A DNA stretch of 64,000 bases, taken from positions 1,395,349-1,459,348 of the forward strand of contig NZ_AP026677.1 in NCBI RefSeq assembly GCF_025997915.1, written 5' to 3'. A program made the translations under genes and the position numbers. The notes beneath the pieces were generated by a model. The model ran no database searches. It was given only the letters and a program-made list of their open reading frames with translations, and was not told the origin of the DNA. This document shows, one piece after another, positions 19,966 to 29,273 of the stretch. Numbering within the stretch: position 1 is the stretch's first letter; each line of letters opens with the position of its first letter. This DNA is from Aquiluna sp. KACHI24 (lineage in GTDB: Bacteria; Actinomycetota; Actinomycetes; Actinomycetales; Microbacteriaceae).

Positions 19966-20877
19966 CTAGAGAAGTCCAGCCCTGAGCAATAGATCTGCTC
20001 TGGGGTCCTCATCGGGCAACTCTGCCGCGAACTGCTCAAGCAGCTTCTTGGCCTTGTCGCTTACGTGAGCGGGAACCGCAATTTCAACGGTTGCCAAGAG
20101 GTCGCCCTGCTTGGAAGGTAGTTGCACTCCGCGACCCTTGACTCGCAAGGTTCTGCCGTTGGGAGTCCCAGGAGCCACTTTCAGCTTTACCGGCTCAGCA
20201 CCAAGAGTTGGCACTGAAATGGTCGCACCCAAGATGGCTTCGGTGATGGTGATTGGGACCGTGACCCTCAGGTTTTCACCATCGCGGGTGAATACCGGGT
20301 GCGGCTTTACCTTGATGGTCACGACCAAATCTCCAGCCGAACCACCATTTGGTGATGGTTGACCTTTGCCTTTGACCTTTAGTTTTTGGCCATCTTGAAT
20401 GCCAGCCGGCACCTTCACATTCACGGTTTCGCCGTGAACGGTGAGCTTTAGCTGGGTGCCGTGAATTGAGTCGATGAAGTTGATGGTCGAACTGGTGGTC
20501 AGATCACTACCGCGTTGCGGACCGAATCCGCCGAATCCGCCAAACCCTGGGAAGCCCTGGTTTTGGAAACCGCCACCAAAAAGGTTTGAAAAGACATCTT
20601 CAAATCCAGCTCCCTGACCACCTGAGGTGAAGCGTGCTCCACCGCCCATGGCCCGAATCGCGTCATACTCCTTGCGCTGATTGGCATCGGATAGCACGTC
20701 ATAGGCCTCGGAGATGTCTTTGAACCTAGCCTCGGCCTTGGCATCACCTGGATTTCTATCCGGGTGAAACTCTTTGGCTAGCTTGCGATAGGCCTTCTTG
20801 AGATCGGCATCAGAAACGTCCTTGGAAACGCCAAGGATCTTGTAGAAGTCCTTTTCAATCCAGTCTTGTGACGCCAT
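19966..20877 (-). CDS. dnaJ: DnaJ co-chaperone without zinc finger (class B)
   Basis: A 303-residue J-protein. The J-domain is at residues 9-75 with HPD at 38-40, then a Gly/Phe-rich linker (about 75-123), then two beta-barrel substrate-binding domains to about 270 and a dimerisation tail. No CxxCxGxG repeats are present, so it is class B (CbpA-like) rather than zinc-finger class A DnaJ. It stimulates DnaK ATPase and delivers substrates. It lies between grpE (19-base gap) and hspR. Confidence 0.93.
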   Translation of the reverse strand: MASQDWIEKDFYKILGVSKDVSDADLKKAYRKLAKEFHPDRNPGDAKAEARFKDISEAYDVLSDANQRKEYDAIRAMGGGARFTSGGQGAGFEDVFSNLFGGGFQNQGFPGFGGFGGFGPQRGSDLTTSSTINFIDSIHGTQLKLTVHGETVNVKVPAGIQDGQKLKVKGKGQPSPNGGSAGDLVVTIKVKPHPVFTRDGENLRVTVPITITEAILGATISVPTLGAEPVKLKVAPGTPNGRTLRVKGRGVQLPSKQGDLLATVEIAVPAHVSDKAKKLLEQFAAELPDEDPRADLLLRAGLL

Positions 20878-20896
20878 CTACCTCACTCCTTTCGAA

Positions 20897-21421
20897 CTAC
20901 TCGCTTGGAACAAATACCGCTACCTTGGCCGGGCGCAGCATGCGCTCGCCGATTCGGTAGCCCTTCTCAACCACATCTGCAACTACTGGTTCGCTGACCT
21001 CGGGGTTAGGGGTCTGAACCAAGGCATCGTGGTGCTCGGGGTCAAATTTCTCACCCTTCTCGCCAAAGGCCACAAGGCCCAGCTTCTCGCCAGCGGTTCT
21101 CAGCTTCTGGGCAATCGCTGCCATCGGGGTTCCCTCCTGCAGATCGCCGTGCTGCTCAGCGCGGGTTAGATCATCCAGGGCTGGCAGAAACGCTCTCACG
21201 GTGTCGGCAACAGCAAGCTGTCTTTCCACGCCACGATCACGATCGACTCGAGCCTTGTAGTTCACAAAATCGGCCTGCAGGCGCTGGAGATCTTGGAAGA
21301 TCTCCAGCTCACGGTCGATCGGGTCAGTGCTCTCGGTCTCTTGGACCGGAGCACCTTCCTCGACCATTTCCTCGGCCTGATCGCCCTCGTGGTGCTGAGG
21401 GTCGTTGTGTGCCTCGGTCAT
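20897..21421 (-). CDS. grpE: GrpE nucleotide exchange factor
   Basis: A 174-residue GrpE that releases ADP from DnaK. It has an acidic, disordered N-terminus (to about residue 30), a long helical segment (about 35-95, LQRLQADFVNYKARVDRDR) for dimerisation, and the C-terminal beta-wing (FDPEHHDAL, VVEKGYRIGERMLRPAKVAV). The last base of the dnaK stop overlaps the first base of its start, indicating tight coupling. Confidence 0.95.
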   Translation of the reverse strand: MTEAHNDPQHHEGDQAEEMVEEGAPVQETESTDPIDRELEIFQDLQRLQADFVNYKARVDRDRGVERQLAVADTVRAFLPALDDLTRAEQHGDLQEGTPMAAIAQKLRTAGEKLGLVAFGEKGEKFDPEHHDALVQTPNPEVSEPVVADVVEKGYRIGERMLRPAKVAVFVPSE

Positions 21422-23259
21422 TACTTCTTGTCCTCGTTCTCGTCGTCGACAACCTCGGCGTCAACTACGTCTTCAGCATTTGCCTCTGGCTGAGCCTCGC
21501 CCTCGGCAGGTGCTGCCGCATAGATGGCCTCACCGAGCTTCTGCTGAGAGGCCATTAGCTTCTCCTGCGCGGACTTGACAGCTTCGATATCTTCTCCAGC
21601 GAGCGCCGCCTTCAGAGCATCGACATCGGCCTGAACCTCGGTCTTGACCTCTTCTGGGAGCTTGTCCTGGTTGTCCTTGATGAGCTTGTCGGTTGAGTAG
21701 GCAAGCTGCTCAGCCTGGTTGCGAAGTTCTGCCTCTTCACGACGCTTCTTGTCTTCAGCGGCGTGCTCCTCGGCATCCTTGACCATGCGGGCGATGTCTT
21801 CCTCAGATAGTGAGGATCCACCGGTGATAGTCATGGACTGCTCCTTGCCGGTGCCCTTGTCCTTTGCGGAAACGTGCACAATACCGTTGGCATCGATATC
21901 GAAAGTGACCTCAATCTGTGGGATACCGCGTGGGGCAGGGGCGATACCGGTTAGTTCGAAGTTACCCAGTGACTTGTTGTCACGAGTGAACTCACGCTCA
22001 CCCTGGAACACCTGAATTGAAACGCTTGGCTGATTGTCATCTGCGGTGGTGAAGATCTCGCTGCGCTTGGTTGGGATCGCGGTGTTGCGCTCGATCAGCT
22101 TGGTCATGATGCCACCCTTGGTTTCGATACCAAGTGACAATGGGGTTACGTCGATCAGTAGCACATCCTTGCGCTCACCCTTGATCACACCGGCTTGCAG
22201 GGCAGCACCGACGGATACGACCTCATCAGGGTTTACGCCCTTGTTTGGCTCCTTGCCGCCCAGCAGGCTCTTCACAAGCTCGGAAACTGCTGGCATACGG
22301 GTTGAACCACCAACCAAAACCACGTGAGCGATGTCGGAAACCTTTACTCCAGCCTCCTTGATTACATCCTCGAATGGCTTGCGAGTGCGCTCTAGTAGGT
22401 CGCGGGTCAGGTCCTCGAACTGAGCACGGGTCACGGTTTCGTCTAGATTTGCGGGTCCGGACTCGGTGAGAGATAGGTATGGCAGCTGAACCTGGGTTGA
22501 GGTTGACTGGCTCAGTTCCTTCTTGGCCTGCTCGGCAGCCTCCTTCAGACGCTGAAGTGCAATCTTGTCGTTTGCAACATCAACACCGGTGGTCTCCTTG
22601 AACTTCTTAACCAGGTGGTCAACTAGGCGCTGGTCCCAGTCATCACCACCTAGACGGTTGTCACCGGAGGTGGAGCGAACCTGAATTGTTGAGAAGTCAT
22701 CGTCCTTGCCGACCTCAAGTAGTGAAACGTCGAAGGTTCCACCACCAAGGTCAAACACGAGAATGAGCTCGTCTTCCTTGCCCTTGTCTAGCCCGTATGC
22801 GAGGGCTGCGGCGGTTGGCTCGTTGATGATGCGGAGCACGTTTAGACCAGCAATCTCACCGGCCTCCTTGGTTGCCTGACGCTCTGCATCGTTGAAATAT
22901 GCAGGCACGGTGATTACTGCGTCGGTGACGCTTTCACCCAGGTAGGTCTCGGAATCACGCTTCAGCTTCATCAGAATGCGAGCTGAGATCTCCTGAGGGG
23001 TGTATTCCTTCTCGTCAACCTTGAACTTCCAGCTGGTTCCCATGTGACGCTTCACCGAAGATACGGTGCGGTCAACGTTGGTTACTGCCTGACGCTTTGC
23101 GGTCTCACCAACCAGGATGTTGCCATCCTTGGTGAATGCGACCACCGACGGGGTGGTGCGGAATCCTTCGGCGTTTGCGATTACCTTTGGCTCTCCTGCC
23201 TCCAGCACGGTTACCGCGCTGTTGGTGGTACCTAGGTCAATACCTACTGCTCTACCCAT
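21421..23259 (-). CDS. dnaK: Hsp70 chaperone DnaK
   Basis: A 612-residue Hsp70. The ATPase domain begins [14 protein letters not shown] and contains [15 protein letters not shown] and [12 protein letters not shown]. The substrate-binding beta domain starts near residue 360 ([11 protein letters not shown]), and the helical lid ends in an acidic DEEN-type tail (DDENEDKK). It is the first gene of dnaK-grpE-dnaJ-hspR-clpB. A clear promoter (TTGACA-17-GAAACT) and HspR operators lie directly upstream. Confidence 0.98.
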   Translation of the reverse strand: MGRAVGIDLGTTNSAVTVLEAGEPKVIANAEGFRTTPSVVAFTKDGNILVGETAKRQAVTNVDRTVSSVKRHMGTSWKFKVDEKEYTPQEISARILMKLKRDSETYLGESVTDAVITVPAYFNDAERQATKEAGEIAGLNVLRIINEPTAAALAYGLDKGKEDELILVFDLGGGTFDVSLLEVGKDDDFSTIQVRSTSGDNRLGGDDWDQRLVDHLVKKFKETTGVDVANDKIALQRLKEAAEQAKKELSQSTSTQVQLPYLSLTESGPANLDETVTRAQFEDLTRDLLERTRKPFEDVIKEAGVKVSDIAHVVLVGGSTRMPAVSELVKSLLGGKEPNKGVNPDEVVSVGAALQAGVIKGERKDVLLIDVTPLSLGIETKGGIMTKLIERNTAIPTKRSEIFTTADDNQPSVSIQVFQGEREFTRDNKSLGNFELTGIAPAPRGIPQIEVTFDIDANGIVHVSAKDKGTGKEQSMTITGGSSLSEEDIARMVKDAEEHAAEDKKRREEAELRNQAEQLAYSTDKLIKDNQDKLPEEVKTEVQADVDALKAALAGEDIEAVKSAQEKLMASQQKLGEAIYAAAPAEGEAQPEANAEDVVDAEVVDDENEDKK

Positions 23260-23297
23260 TGTTTTCTCCTTCTTCTAAATCCTGTTCGTGTCTCAAA

Positions 23298-23318
23298 GTT
23301 GAGTCACCTGCGCTCAAG
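23298..23318. promoter_or_regulatory. HAIR element 1 (HspR operator) at dnaK promoter
   Basis: Inverted repeat GTTGAGT-N7-GCTCAAG, matching the actinobacterial HAIR consensus CTTGAGT-N7-ACTCAAG with one mismatch per half-site pair. It overlaps the -10 region of the dnaK promoter and extends downstream, where HspR binding would block RNA polymerase. Confidence 0.8.
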
Positions 23319-23345
23319 TTTCAAATAAGAAAACCAGGATGTCAA
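23317..23345 (-). promoter_or_regulatory. dnaK promoter
   Basis: On the minus strand TTGACA (23345-23340) is followed by 17 bases and GAAACT (23322-23317), a good housekeeping-sigma promoter. It points at dnaK and is overlapped on its downstream side by HAIR element 1. Confidence 0.7.
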
Positions 23346-23358
23346 GAATCCATTCCTG

Positions 23359-23385
23359 AAAGTTGAGTGTGAATGACTCAACTTT
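23359..23385. promoter_or_regulatory. HAIR element 2 (perfect inverted repeat)
   Basis: Perfect 10-base arms AAAGTTGAGT-N7-ACTCAACTTT, centred between the dnaK promoter and the asparaginase start. It fits the HspR operator spacing exactly. It lies upstream of the dnaK -35 box and only about 23 bases before the likely asparaginase start codon, so it could also control that gene. Confidence 0.75.
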
Positions 23386-23408
23386 GCAATCTCACTAGTC
23401 TGGTTCTC

Positions 23409-24347
23409 ATGCACGAACTCACCGCTGAGGGCCTGGTACCGCTTGCAATCATCCGACGCGATGGCCTAAACGAGTCATTCCACCTTGGCACGGCCTCGCT
23501 AGTGTCGCCATCGGGTGAGGTTCTAGAAACCTGGGGCGATGCGGCGGCACTGATTTACCCAAGGTCCGCACTCAAGCCAGTTCAGGCGATGGCGATGCGA
23601 AGGTTGGGACTTAGGACCTCTGCAGAGCAAGCCGTGATCTCCATGGCTTCGCACTATGCCACGAAGACACAGGTGGCCTTGGTTAGGCAGCTGCTCTCCG
23701 ATCACGGCATCTCCGAGCTGGATTTGGCTTGCCCTAGCGCTTGGCCTTGGAATCCCGCAGCAAAATCAGTAGCCACCGCAGAGTCCCGAGTCTTTATGAA
23801 CTGCTCGGGCAAGCACGCCGGCTTTTTGGCTACCGCCAAAATCAACCACCTACCAACCGCCAACTACCTGGACCCTAACCACCCAGTGCAGCTCGCGGTC
23901 AGGAACTTGATTGTTGAAACAAGCGGGGAAGAAATCGGTAAGACCACGGTTGATGGCTGCGGCGCTCCACTTTTTGCCATGTCGACCACAGCACTAGCCA
24001 GAGCGCTATCAAAACTGCCCAGTTTGGACCCAGAGCTTTTCGAAGCCGGGCTTTCCAGTCCGCATCTGATTGGTGATGAGAGCACTCCAGATGCACTTTT
24101 GATGAAGCACGGCATCTTCTCCAAATTGGGCGCTGAAGGAGTCTTCACATTTGTCTCCCGAGAGGGTTTCTCAGGTGCAATCAAGTTTGCCGACGGTTCG
24201 CTGCGCACCGCACTCAAGGTGACGGCCGCCATGCTTTACGAGCACCAGCTGATCGATGCCGCTCAGCGACAATCAATCGAGGCCGAGGACACCATGCAGG
24301 TCCTGGGCGGCGGCAAGGTTATCGGTGAGATAAACATTTGCATTTAG
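23409..24347 (+). CDS. Asparaginase (thermolabile, type-II PF06089-like)
   Basis: The start is taken at ATG 23409 (MHELTAEGLVPL), because an earlier in-frame ATG at 23373 lies inside the HspR operator. About 312 residues. It shows the conserved motifs of the Rhizobium-type asparaginase family: RSALKPVQAM near residue 53, SMASHYATKTQV near 80, MNCSGKHAGFLA near 135 and DGCGAPLFAMS near 180. It hydrolyses asparagine to aspartate and ammonia. It is divergent from dnaK and monocistronic. Confidence 0.85.
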   Translation: MHELTAEGLVPLAIIRRDGLNESFHLGTASLVSPSGEVLETWGDAAALIYPRSALKPVQAMAMRRLGLRTSAEQAVISMASHYATKTQVALVRQLLSDHGISELDLACPSAWPWNPAAKSVATAESRVFMNCSGKHAGFLATAKINHLPTANYLDPNHPVQLAVRNLIVETSGEEIGKTTVDGCGAPLFAMSTTALARALSKLPSLDPELFEAGLSSPHLIGDESTPDALLMKHGIFSKLGAEGVFTFVSREGFSGAIKFADGSLRTALKVTAAMLYEHQLIDAAQRQSIEAEDTMQVLGGGKVIGEINICI

Positions 24348-24385
24348 GTCATAAGAATTTGGCCTTTGGGGAGTAATCTCAGGCC

Positions 24386-25705
24386 ATGACCGACAGTGCA
24401 GTTGCATCGAAAAAGCCACGTGGAACCTTTGCTTGGGCCCTTTGGGACTGGGCAGAACAACCCTTCCCGACCATCTTTTCGACATTCATCTTCCCGATCT
24501 ACATCACCTCCTCGGCCTTTGGTCCGGAAGAAGACACCTCCCGCGCACTAGGCCTAGCGGCAACCATTGCAGGTATCGCGGTTGCACTGGTTGCCCCGGT
24601 ATTCGGTAGAAGGTCTGATGAGCAGGGCCGCAGAAAGCTCTGGCTTCTAATAAACACCTTGGTTTTATCCGGCGTGATGGCATCACTGTTCTTTATAGCC
24701 CCAACCCCAGAGATGCTCTGGCTTGGGCTCATCATCTTTAGCTTTGGTGGTTTTGTGCAGGAGATTGCCTTTATCAACTACTACGCGATGCTCAAGCAGG
24801 TCTCGACCGAAAACAACATCGGCAAGGTTTCTGGATTCGCCTGGGGCCTGGGATATGTCGGCGGCATCATCCTGCTGCTCGTCTCACTTGTGGGCTTTGT
24901 CCAAACAGATACCCCTTGGTTTGGCATCCCAACCGAGGATGCGCTCAACGTAAGAGCGGTCTTCCTCTTCAGCGCAATCTGGCTTCTAGTGTTCTCAATC
25001 CCGCTCTTCATTACCGTGCCTGAGGTCAAGGCCAAGGAGAACCTAGAAAAAGAGAACATCATTGAGAGCTATTTCAAGCTCTGGTCTCAGCTAAAGTCGC
25101 TGCGCAAACAGGCTCCAGAGACTTTCAAGTTTTTGATCTCATCCGCCATTTACCGCGACGGACTCTCAGGTGTCTTTGCTTTCGGTGGTGCTCTGGGTTC
25201 GCTCGCATTTGGTTTTGAGCTGGCTGAAGTGATCATTTTTGGTATTGCAGCTAACCTCATGGCCGGTATCGGTGCAGCCATCGGTGGCTTCCTGGACGAC
25301 AAGGTCGGCGGCAAGATGACCATCATGGTTTCGTTACTTGGACTAACAGTTGCGGGTTTCGGTGTCTTCGCATTCGCGAGCGCCGGACCAATCACCTATT
25401 GGATCGGTGGTTTGGCACTGACCTTGTTTGTTGGTCCAGCCCAAGCTGCATCCAGATCGTTTGTCGCCAAGTTCACTCCGGCAGGGCGTGAGGGTGAGGT
25501 ATTCGGCCTCTACATGACAACTGGAAGAGCAGTCAGCTTCCTAAGTCCACTTCTTTGGACAACCGCGATTTCAATTGCACTTTCTGCCGGTATTGGTAAC
25601 GCCCAGGCCACCGTTTACGGCATCTTGGGTCTGATGTTGGTTCTGGTAGTTGGCATTCTGCTTCTAGCAAGGGTCAGTCCAACTCCGCAGGTCATAAACG
25701 ACTAG
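24386..25705 (+). CDS. MFS transporter, UMF1/Atg22-like
   Basis: A 439-residue membrane protein with about 12 helices. The N-terminal WALWDWAEQPFPTI motif is diagnostic of the UMF1 (vacuolar Atg22-like) branch of the major facilitator superfamily, and GRRSDEQGRRK gives the loop 2-3 motif. Eukaryotic Atg22 exports amino acids from the vacuole; the bacterial substrate is unknown. It lies between asparaginase and a second MFS gene, all plus strand, with gaps of 34-38 bases, so joint transcription is possible and amino-acid efflux or uptake is a reasonable guess only. Confidence 0.85.
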   Translation: MTDSAVASKKPRGTFAWALWDWAEQPFPTIFSTFIFPIYITSSAFGPEEDTSRALGLAATIAGIAVALVAPVFGRRSDEQGRRKLWLLINTLVLSGVMASLFFIAPTPEMLWLGLIIFSFGGFVQEIAFINYYAMLKQVSTENNIGKVSGFAWGLGYVGGIILLLVSLVGFVQTDTPWFGIPTEDALNVRAVFLFSAIWLLVFSIPLFITVPEVKAKENLEKENIIESYFKLWSQLKSLRKQAPETFKFLISSAIYRDGLSGVFAFGGALGSLAFGFELAEVIIFGIAANLMAGIGAAIGGFLDDKVGGKMTIMVSLLGLTVAGFGVFAFASAGPITYWIGGLALTLFVGPAQAASRSFVAKFTPAGREGEVFGLYMTTGRAVSFLSPLLWTTAISIALSAGIGNAQATVYGILGLMLVLVVGILLLARVSPTPQVIND

Positions 25706-25739
25706 GTAAAGCAAAGGCAAAACTTAGGTTTACGCTTGT

Positions 25740-26993
25740 GTGGTGTCTAAGCCAAGTGCGTTCCGAGCGTTTGGGCATCGCAATTACCGGGTTTTGTTCC
25801 CCGCCAACGTGCTGTCCAACATCGGGACTTGGGCGCAGCGCATCGCGCAAGACTGGCTAGTCCTTGAACTAACCAACTCGGCACAGCTTTTGGGCATCAT
25901 TACCGCCCTGCAGTTCCTACCCTCTCTGCTGTTGAGTCTCTATGGCGGGGTCTTGGCTGACCGCTTTGATAAGCGCAGCCTTCTGGTGATCACCAACGTT
26001 GGCGCAGGACTTGGTTCTTTGACCCTGGGGCTTTTGGTGCTAAGTGGCCAAGTTCAGGTTTGGCATGTTGCACTATTGGCCTTCACAGTTGGTGTCTTCT
26101 CGGCCTTGGATGCTCCGGTTAGAACAAGTTTCAACTCGGAGCTGGTTGGGCAAAAAGACATCCCAAGCGCAATCAGCCTCAACAGCGCAAACTTCAATGC
26201 TGGTCGACTGATTGGACCCGCCGCTTCTGGCTTTTTGATCGTGCTCTTCGGTACAGGGCTCTCCTTCGTAATCAATTCCTTCACCTACCTAGCGGTGGTG
26301 ATCAGTCTGTTGATGATTCGAAAGGGTGAGCTCTTTATCTCGGTGAAGCCTGAGCGCAGTGCAAAGCTCAAGGAGGCAGTGAACTACGTCCTCTCCCACA
26401 CTGAGATCCGCTTGGTGATGATCGCGGTCTTTTTTGCCACCACCTTTGGTTTGAACTTTCAGATCTTCATGGCCGTGATGGCCACTCAAGAGTTTGGCAA
26501 GGGCCCAGCCGAGTTTGGAATCTTGGGCAGCATCCTGGCCATTGGTTCCTTCACAGGAGTTCTGGTCTCAGCCAAGCTTGAACACCTCAGGGTTCCAAAG
26601 TGGGTAATGCGCTTTGGCATGGGCTTTGGCTCGCTTTTGATGGTCACGGCCTGGATGCCTAGCTATGGCAGCTTTGCTGCAATTTTGCCTTTTGTTGGTG
26701 GCATGGCTCTGATGATGCTGATTGGTGCCAACTCATTTGTCCAAACCAACTGCGAGCCAACCCTTAGAGGTAGGGTCATGGGCATCTACCTAATGATCTT
26801 TATGGGTGGAACCCCGATTGGTTCGCCGGCCATTGGTTGGTTCGCCGAAAACTTCGGAGTTCGAATCACGGTGTTTATCTGCGGGCTCATTGTTCTGATT
26901 GCAGCGGTCGTGATTGCGATTGTGATCAAGCGCTCTCCAGGGCCTGAACCCAAGACCGAATCCCTACCGGTTATCACAGACCCACAAAACTAA
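25740..26993 (+). CDS. MFS transporter, EntS-like
   Basis: A 417-residue, 12-helix major facilitator protein, starting at GTG 25740 (or the next GTG). The N-terminal FRAFGHRNYRVLF segment and the LADRFDKRSLL loop are typical of the EntS/MFS_3 exporter branch (siderophore, macrolide or drug efflux). It follows the UMF1-like transporter in the same direction. The substrate is unknown, and no siderophore biosynthesis genes are nearby. Confidence 0.83.
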   Translation: MVSKPSAFRAFGHRNYRVLFPANVLSNIGTWAQRIAQDWLVLELTNSAQLLGIITALQFLPSLLLSLYGGVLADRFDKRSLLVITNVGAGLGSLTLGLLVLSGQVQVWHVALLAFTVGVFSALDAPVRTSFNSELVGQKDIPSAISLNSANFNAGRLIGPAASGFLIVLFGTGLSFVINSFTYLAVVISLLMIRKGELFISVKPERSAKLKEAVNYVLSHTEIRLVMIAVFFATTFGLNFQIFMAVMATQEFGKGPAEFGILGSILAIGSFTGVLVSAKLEHLRVPKWVMRFGMGFGSLLMVTAWMPSYGSFAAILPFVGGMALMMLIGANSFVQTNCEPTLRGRVMGIYLMIFMGGTPIGSPAIGWFAENFGVRITVFICGLIVLIAAVVIAIVIKRSPGPEPKTESLPVITDPQN

Positions 26994-26995
26994 GC

Positions 26996-27010
26996 TCTAC
27001 ACAACGTAGA
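26996..27010. promoter_or_regulatory. Probable BlaI-type operator
   Basis: Inverted repeat TCTAC-N5-GTAGA located 8 bases before the start of the BlaI-like repressor gene. BlaI/MecI/CopY repressors bind dyads of the TAC..GTA type, and autoregulation is usual, so this is a reasonable operator. It is a short dyad, so chance is possible. Confidence 0.4.
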
Positions 27011-27018
27011 ATTGCGTC

Positions 27019-27369
27019 ATGTCCAAGCGCAAACAGGGTGAACTCGAAGCCGAGGTGCTGGGCTGCCTGTGGGATCGACCAGATGGGCTTAGCTCCCAGC
27101 AAATCCTTGCGCTTTTAGGTGATGACTCGCTCGCCATAACCACCGTGCTGACGGTGCTATCAAGGCTCACCGACAAGGGTTTGGTCACGCGTTTTCCCGG
27201 GAACGGGCGAACCCTGATCTTCAAGGCAGTGCTCTCGCGCGAAGAGCACACTGCTAAGTTGCTGCTTGATGCCATGGGTCAGTCAAACCCAGCTTTGGTG
27301 TTCTCTCACTTTGCCGGTGGCCTATCGGCTAAACAGCTGGAGCAGCTTAGAAAAGCTCTGGATCAGTAG
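27019..27369 (+). CDS. BlaI/MecI/CopY family transcriptional repressor
   Basis: A 116-residue winged-helix regulator. The N-terminal motif GELEAEVLGCLW and the recognition-helix region ITTVLTVLSRLTDKGLV are typical of BlaI/CopY repressors, followed by a C-terminal dimerisation helix. Such proteins repress beta-lactamase, copper or respiratory genes and are inactivated by an M56 protease. An M56-like gene lies 0.6 kb downstream on the same strand, separated by an opposed DUF305 gene. No beta-lactamase is nearby. The 3' end overlaps the DUF305 gene by seven bases. Confidence 0.85.
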   Translation: MSKRKQGELEAEVLGCLWDRPDGLSSQQILALLGDDSLAITTVLTVLSRLTDKGLVTRFPGNGRTLIFKAVLSREEHTAKLLLDAMGQSNPALVFSHFAGGLSAKQLEQLRKALDQ

Positions 27370-27905
27370 TTTTCCAACAGCTTCTTCATGAGGTCGATCT
27401 CGGCCTGCTGAACCTCAATGATCTCGGCTCTGAGCTTTTGTGCTGGCGGGTAGTTGGAGTTGGAGAGCATATCGGCCATATCCAACGCACCTTCGTGGTG
27501 GGCGATCATGCCGGTGAGAAATAGCTTCTCAAATTCCGCTCCGGTCGATTGTTTGAGGGTAAGCAGCTCGTCCTCTGAGAGCATTCCACCCATGGAGTGA
27601 CCAGAGTGATCCATGCCAACATCGCCGTATTCATCAATCCAGCTCTGCATCAGATCAATCTCGGGTTGTTGGGCATTGAAAATCTCTGCGGCGAGCGCTC
27701 GAATCTCTGGATTTTCGGTTCTGTCCGAGACCATGGCGGCCATCTCCAGGGCCTGCTCGTGGTGCGGGATCATCATCTGAGCAAACATGACCTCATTCGC
27801 ACTGACGGATGTGCTTTGGGAAATGGTTGGGTTCGGGTTAAAAACCGAGCAGGCACTCAAAATCAGTGCTAGCGGTAGCAAAATCAGAGTCTTCAAAGCA
27901 CGCAT
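27363..27905 (-). CDS. DUF305 lipoprotein
   Basis: A 180-residue secreted lipoprotein: signal peptide with lipobox LSAC at residues 16-19, then a DUF305 four-helix domain with the two hallmark motifs PHHEQALEMA (near 51) and AHHEGALDMA (near 135). The His-rich helices suggest metal binding, and in many genomes the family is found beside copper genes. Function otherwise unknown. It is placed between, and opposed to, a BlaI-type repressor and an M56 peptidase, both of which are often linked to copper response in actinobacteria. Confidence 0.88.
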   Translation of the reverse strand: MRALKTLILLPLALILSACSVFNPNPTISQSTSVSANEVMFAQMMIPHHEQALEMAAMVSDRTENPEIRALAAEIFNAQQPEIDLMQSWIDEYGDVGMDHSGHSMGGMLSEDELLTLKQSTGAEFEKLFLTGMIAHHEGALDMADMLSNSNYPPAQKLRAEIIEVQQAEIDLMKKLLENY

Positions 27906-27950
27906 GTCGGAAATCCTAAGTCATCTAAACTCGCCTCGAGAGGGGCGGTA

Positions 27951-28658
27951 ATGGATTCTCAGCTAATTGGTATTTTGCTCCTTGTTGAGTTGGTGCTACT
28001 AATTTCCAGCGCCGCCCCGTTATCGCTAAGCGGTCGCTTCCAAGCAGCTCCAAACCTGGGCATACTGACCTGGTTTTTCTTGTTTTTCATCGCTATTGCC
28101 GCAACGGTGTCGGCGGTGGTTATCGCAGTTGGCTTTATTTTCCAAAGCTATTTCGAGCTCCAAAGTGGTGGGGGTTTACTGGAAACCCTGGCCGTTAGCT
28201 TTGCTCCTTGGTTGCTGCTTGGGTTTGGCGGGGTATTGCTGGCAATCACAAACCTGCGCTTAGCGCCCTATTTTGAGGCAAAGGCACAGGATTTGGATCT
28301 TGATTTGCTGGCCACCAATCACTCGGAGAGATTCGAAGGCGCTTTGGTGAGGGAGCTGTCGCTACCCGGCTACTTCGCTTTGGCACAAACTAATCAGATT
28401 TTCCTCTCAACCGCAGCGCTGAGGCTGCCGATTGAGCAAAAGCAGGCTGTTTTGTGGCACGAGCTAGGGCACCTGAGACTTGGTCATTCAAGGCTGAGGG
28501 CTATCAGTGCCTTTGCGCTGACTCTTGCACCTTGGTTCTTGGTTTCTCGAGTTTTTGACTATGAACTGCAACGACTTTGTGAACTAGCTGCCGACAACTA
28601 CGCCCTGAGAAAAGTGGATGCTCAAGCGCTGAGAAAAGCTCGCAGGCTATTTCTCTAG
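27951..28658 (+). CDS. M56 family membrane metallopeptidase
   Basis: A 235-residue membrane protein with three to four hydrophobic segments and a zinc site HELGH beginning at His170, followed by [11 protein letters not shown] and [10 protein letters not shown] near 210, the pattern of M56 (BlaR1/MecR1-like) peptidases. There is no sensor domain after the protease domain, as in many actinobacterial BlaR1-like proteins paired with BlaI. It probably cleaves the BlaI-like repressor encoded 0.6 kb upstream. Its 3' end overlaps dcd by 12 bases. Confidence 0.82.
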   Translation: MDSQLIGILLLVELVLLISSAAPLSLSGRFQAAPNLGILTWFFLFFIAIAATVSAVVIAVGFIFQSYFELQSGGGLLETLAVSFAPWLLLGFGGVLLAITNLRLAPYFEAKAQDLDLDLLATNHSERFEGALVRELSLPGYFALAQTNQIFLSTAALRLPIEQKQAVLWHELGHLRLGHSRLRAISAFALTLAPWFLVSRVFDYELQRLCELAADNYALRKVDAQALRKARRLFL

Positions 28659-29243
28659 TGGGGCGTTACCCACATCCGTGATGTGGAAATTCAGGTAGCT
28701 GCGGGATGCGGTAGGTCCGCGTTGACCTTGATACCTGGATCCATACTTTGCAGATCCGTATGGGTTTTCGCTTGCCGAGGAGAGCTGGAAGAAGCAAAGC
28801 TGACCAATCTTCATGCCAGGCCAAAGCTTGATGGGCAAGGTGGCGGTGTTGGAAAGCTCCAGCGTTACGTGACCGCGGAAACCAGGGTCAACAAAACCTG
28901 CGGTGGAGTGAGTTAGCAGGCCCAGTCTTCCAAGGGATGACTTGCCCTCTAGGCGAGCAGCGATGTCGTCTGGCAGCGAGACAAACTCATAGGTCGAACC
29001 CAGTACAAATTCACCCGGGTGGAGTATGAATGGCTCATCCGAGGCCACCTCAACGAAGCGAGTCAGATCGTCTTGCTGCTCCCTTGGGTCGATAAACGGA
29101 TATTTGTGGTTATCGAACAGGCGGAAGAAGCGATCCAGTCGAACATCCATGCTCGAAGGCTGGATGAGTTCGATGTTCAGCGGGTCAAGGCCGATGCGGC
29201 CAGACTCGATCTGGGCGCGGATATCGCGATCTGATAGCAACAT
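28647..29243 (-). CDS. dcd: dCTP deaminase (possibly bifunctional with dUTPase)
   Basis: A 198-residue enzyme deaminating dCTP to dUTP; actinobacterial homologues often also hydrolyse dUTP to dUMP. The motifs [39 protein letters not shown] and [12 protein letters not shown] are all present. The start is ATG 29243; the gene diverges from the nucleotidyltransferase-like gene (30-base gap) and is convergent with the M56 peptidase gene. Confidence 0.95.
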   Translation of the reverse strand: MLLSDRDIRAQIESGRIGLDPLNIELIQPSSMDVRLDRFFRLFDNHKYPFIDPREQQDDLTRFVEVASDEPFILHPGEFVLGSTYEFVSLPDDIAARLEGKSSLGRLGLLTHSTAGFVDPGFRGHVTLELSNTATLPIKLWPGMKIGQLCFFQLSSASENPYGSAKYGSRYQGQRGPTASRSYLNFHITDVGNAPLEK

Positions 29244-29273
29244 GTCAAAAGGTTATCGGTTAGCTTTGAACAC

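Noticed and set aside
23373..23408. Earlier ATG for the asparaginase gene
   Set aside because: It lies inside the perfect HspR operator and adds residues unlike the family; ATG 23409 is preferred.
12114..26993. Drug-resistance role for the MFS transporters at 12.1, 24.4 and 25.7 kb
   Set aside because: General MFS motifs do not show substrate; no resistance genes or regulators adjoin them.
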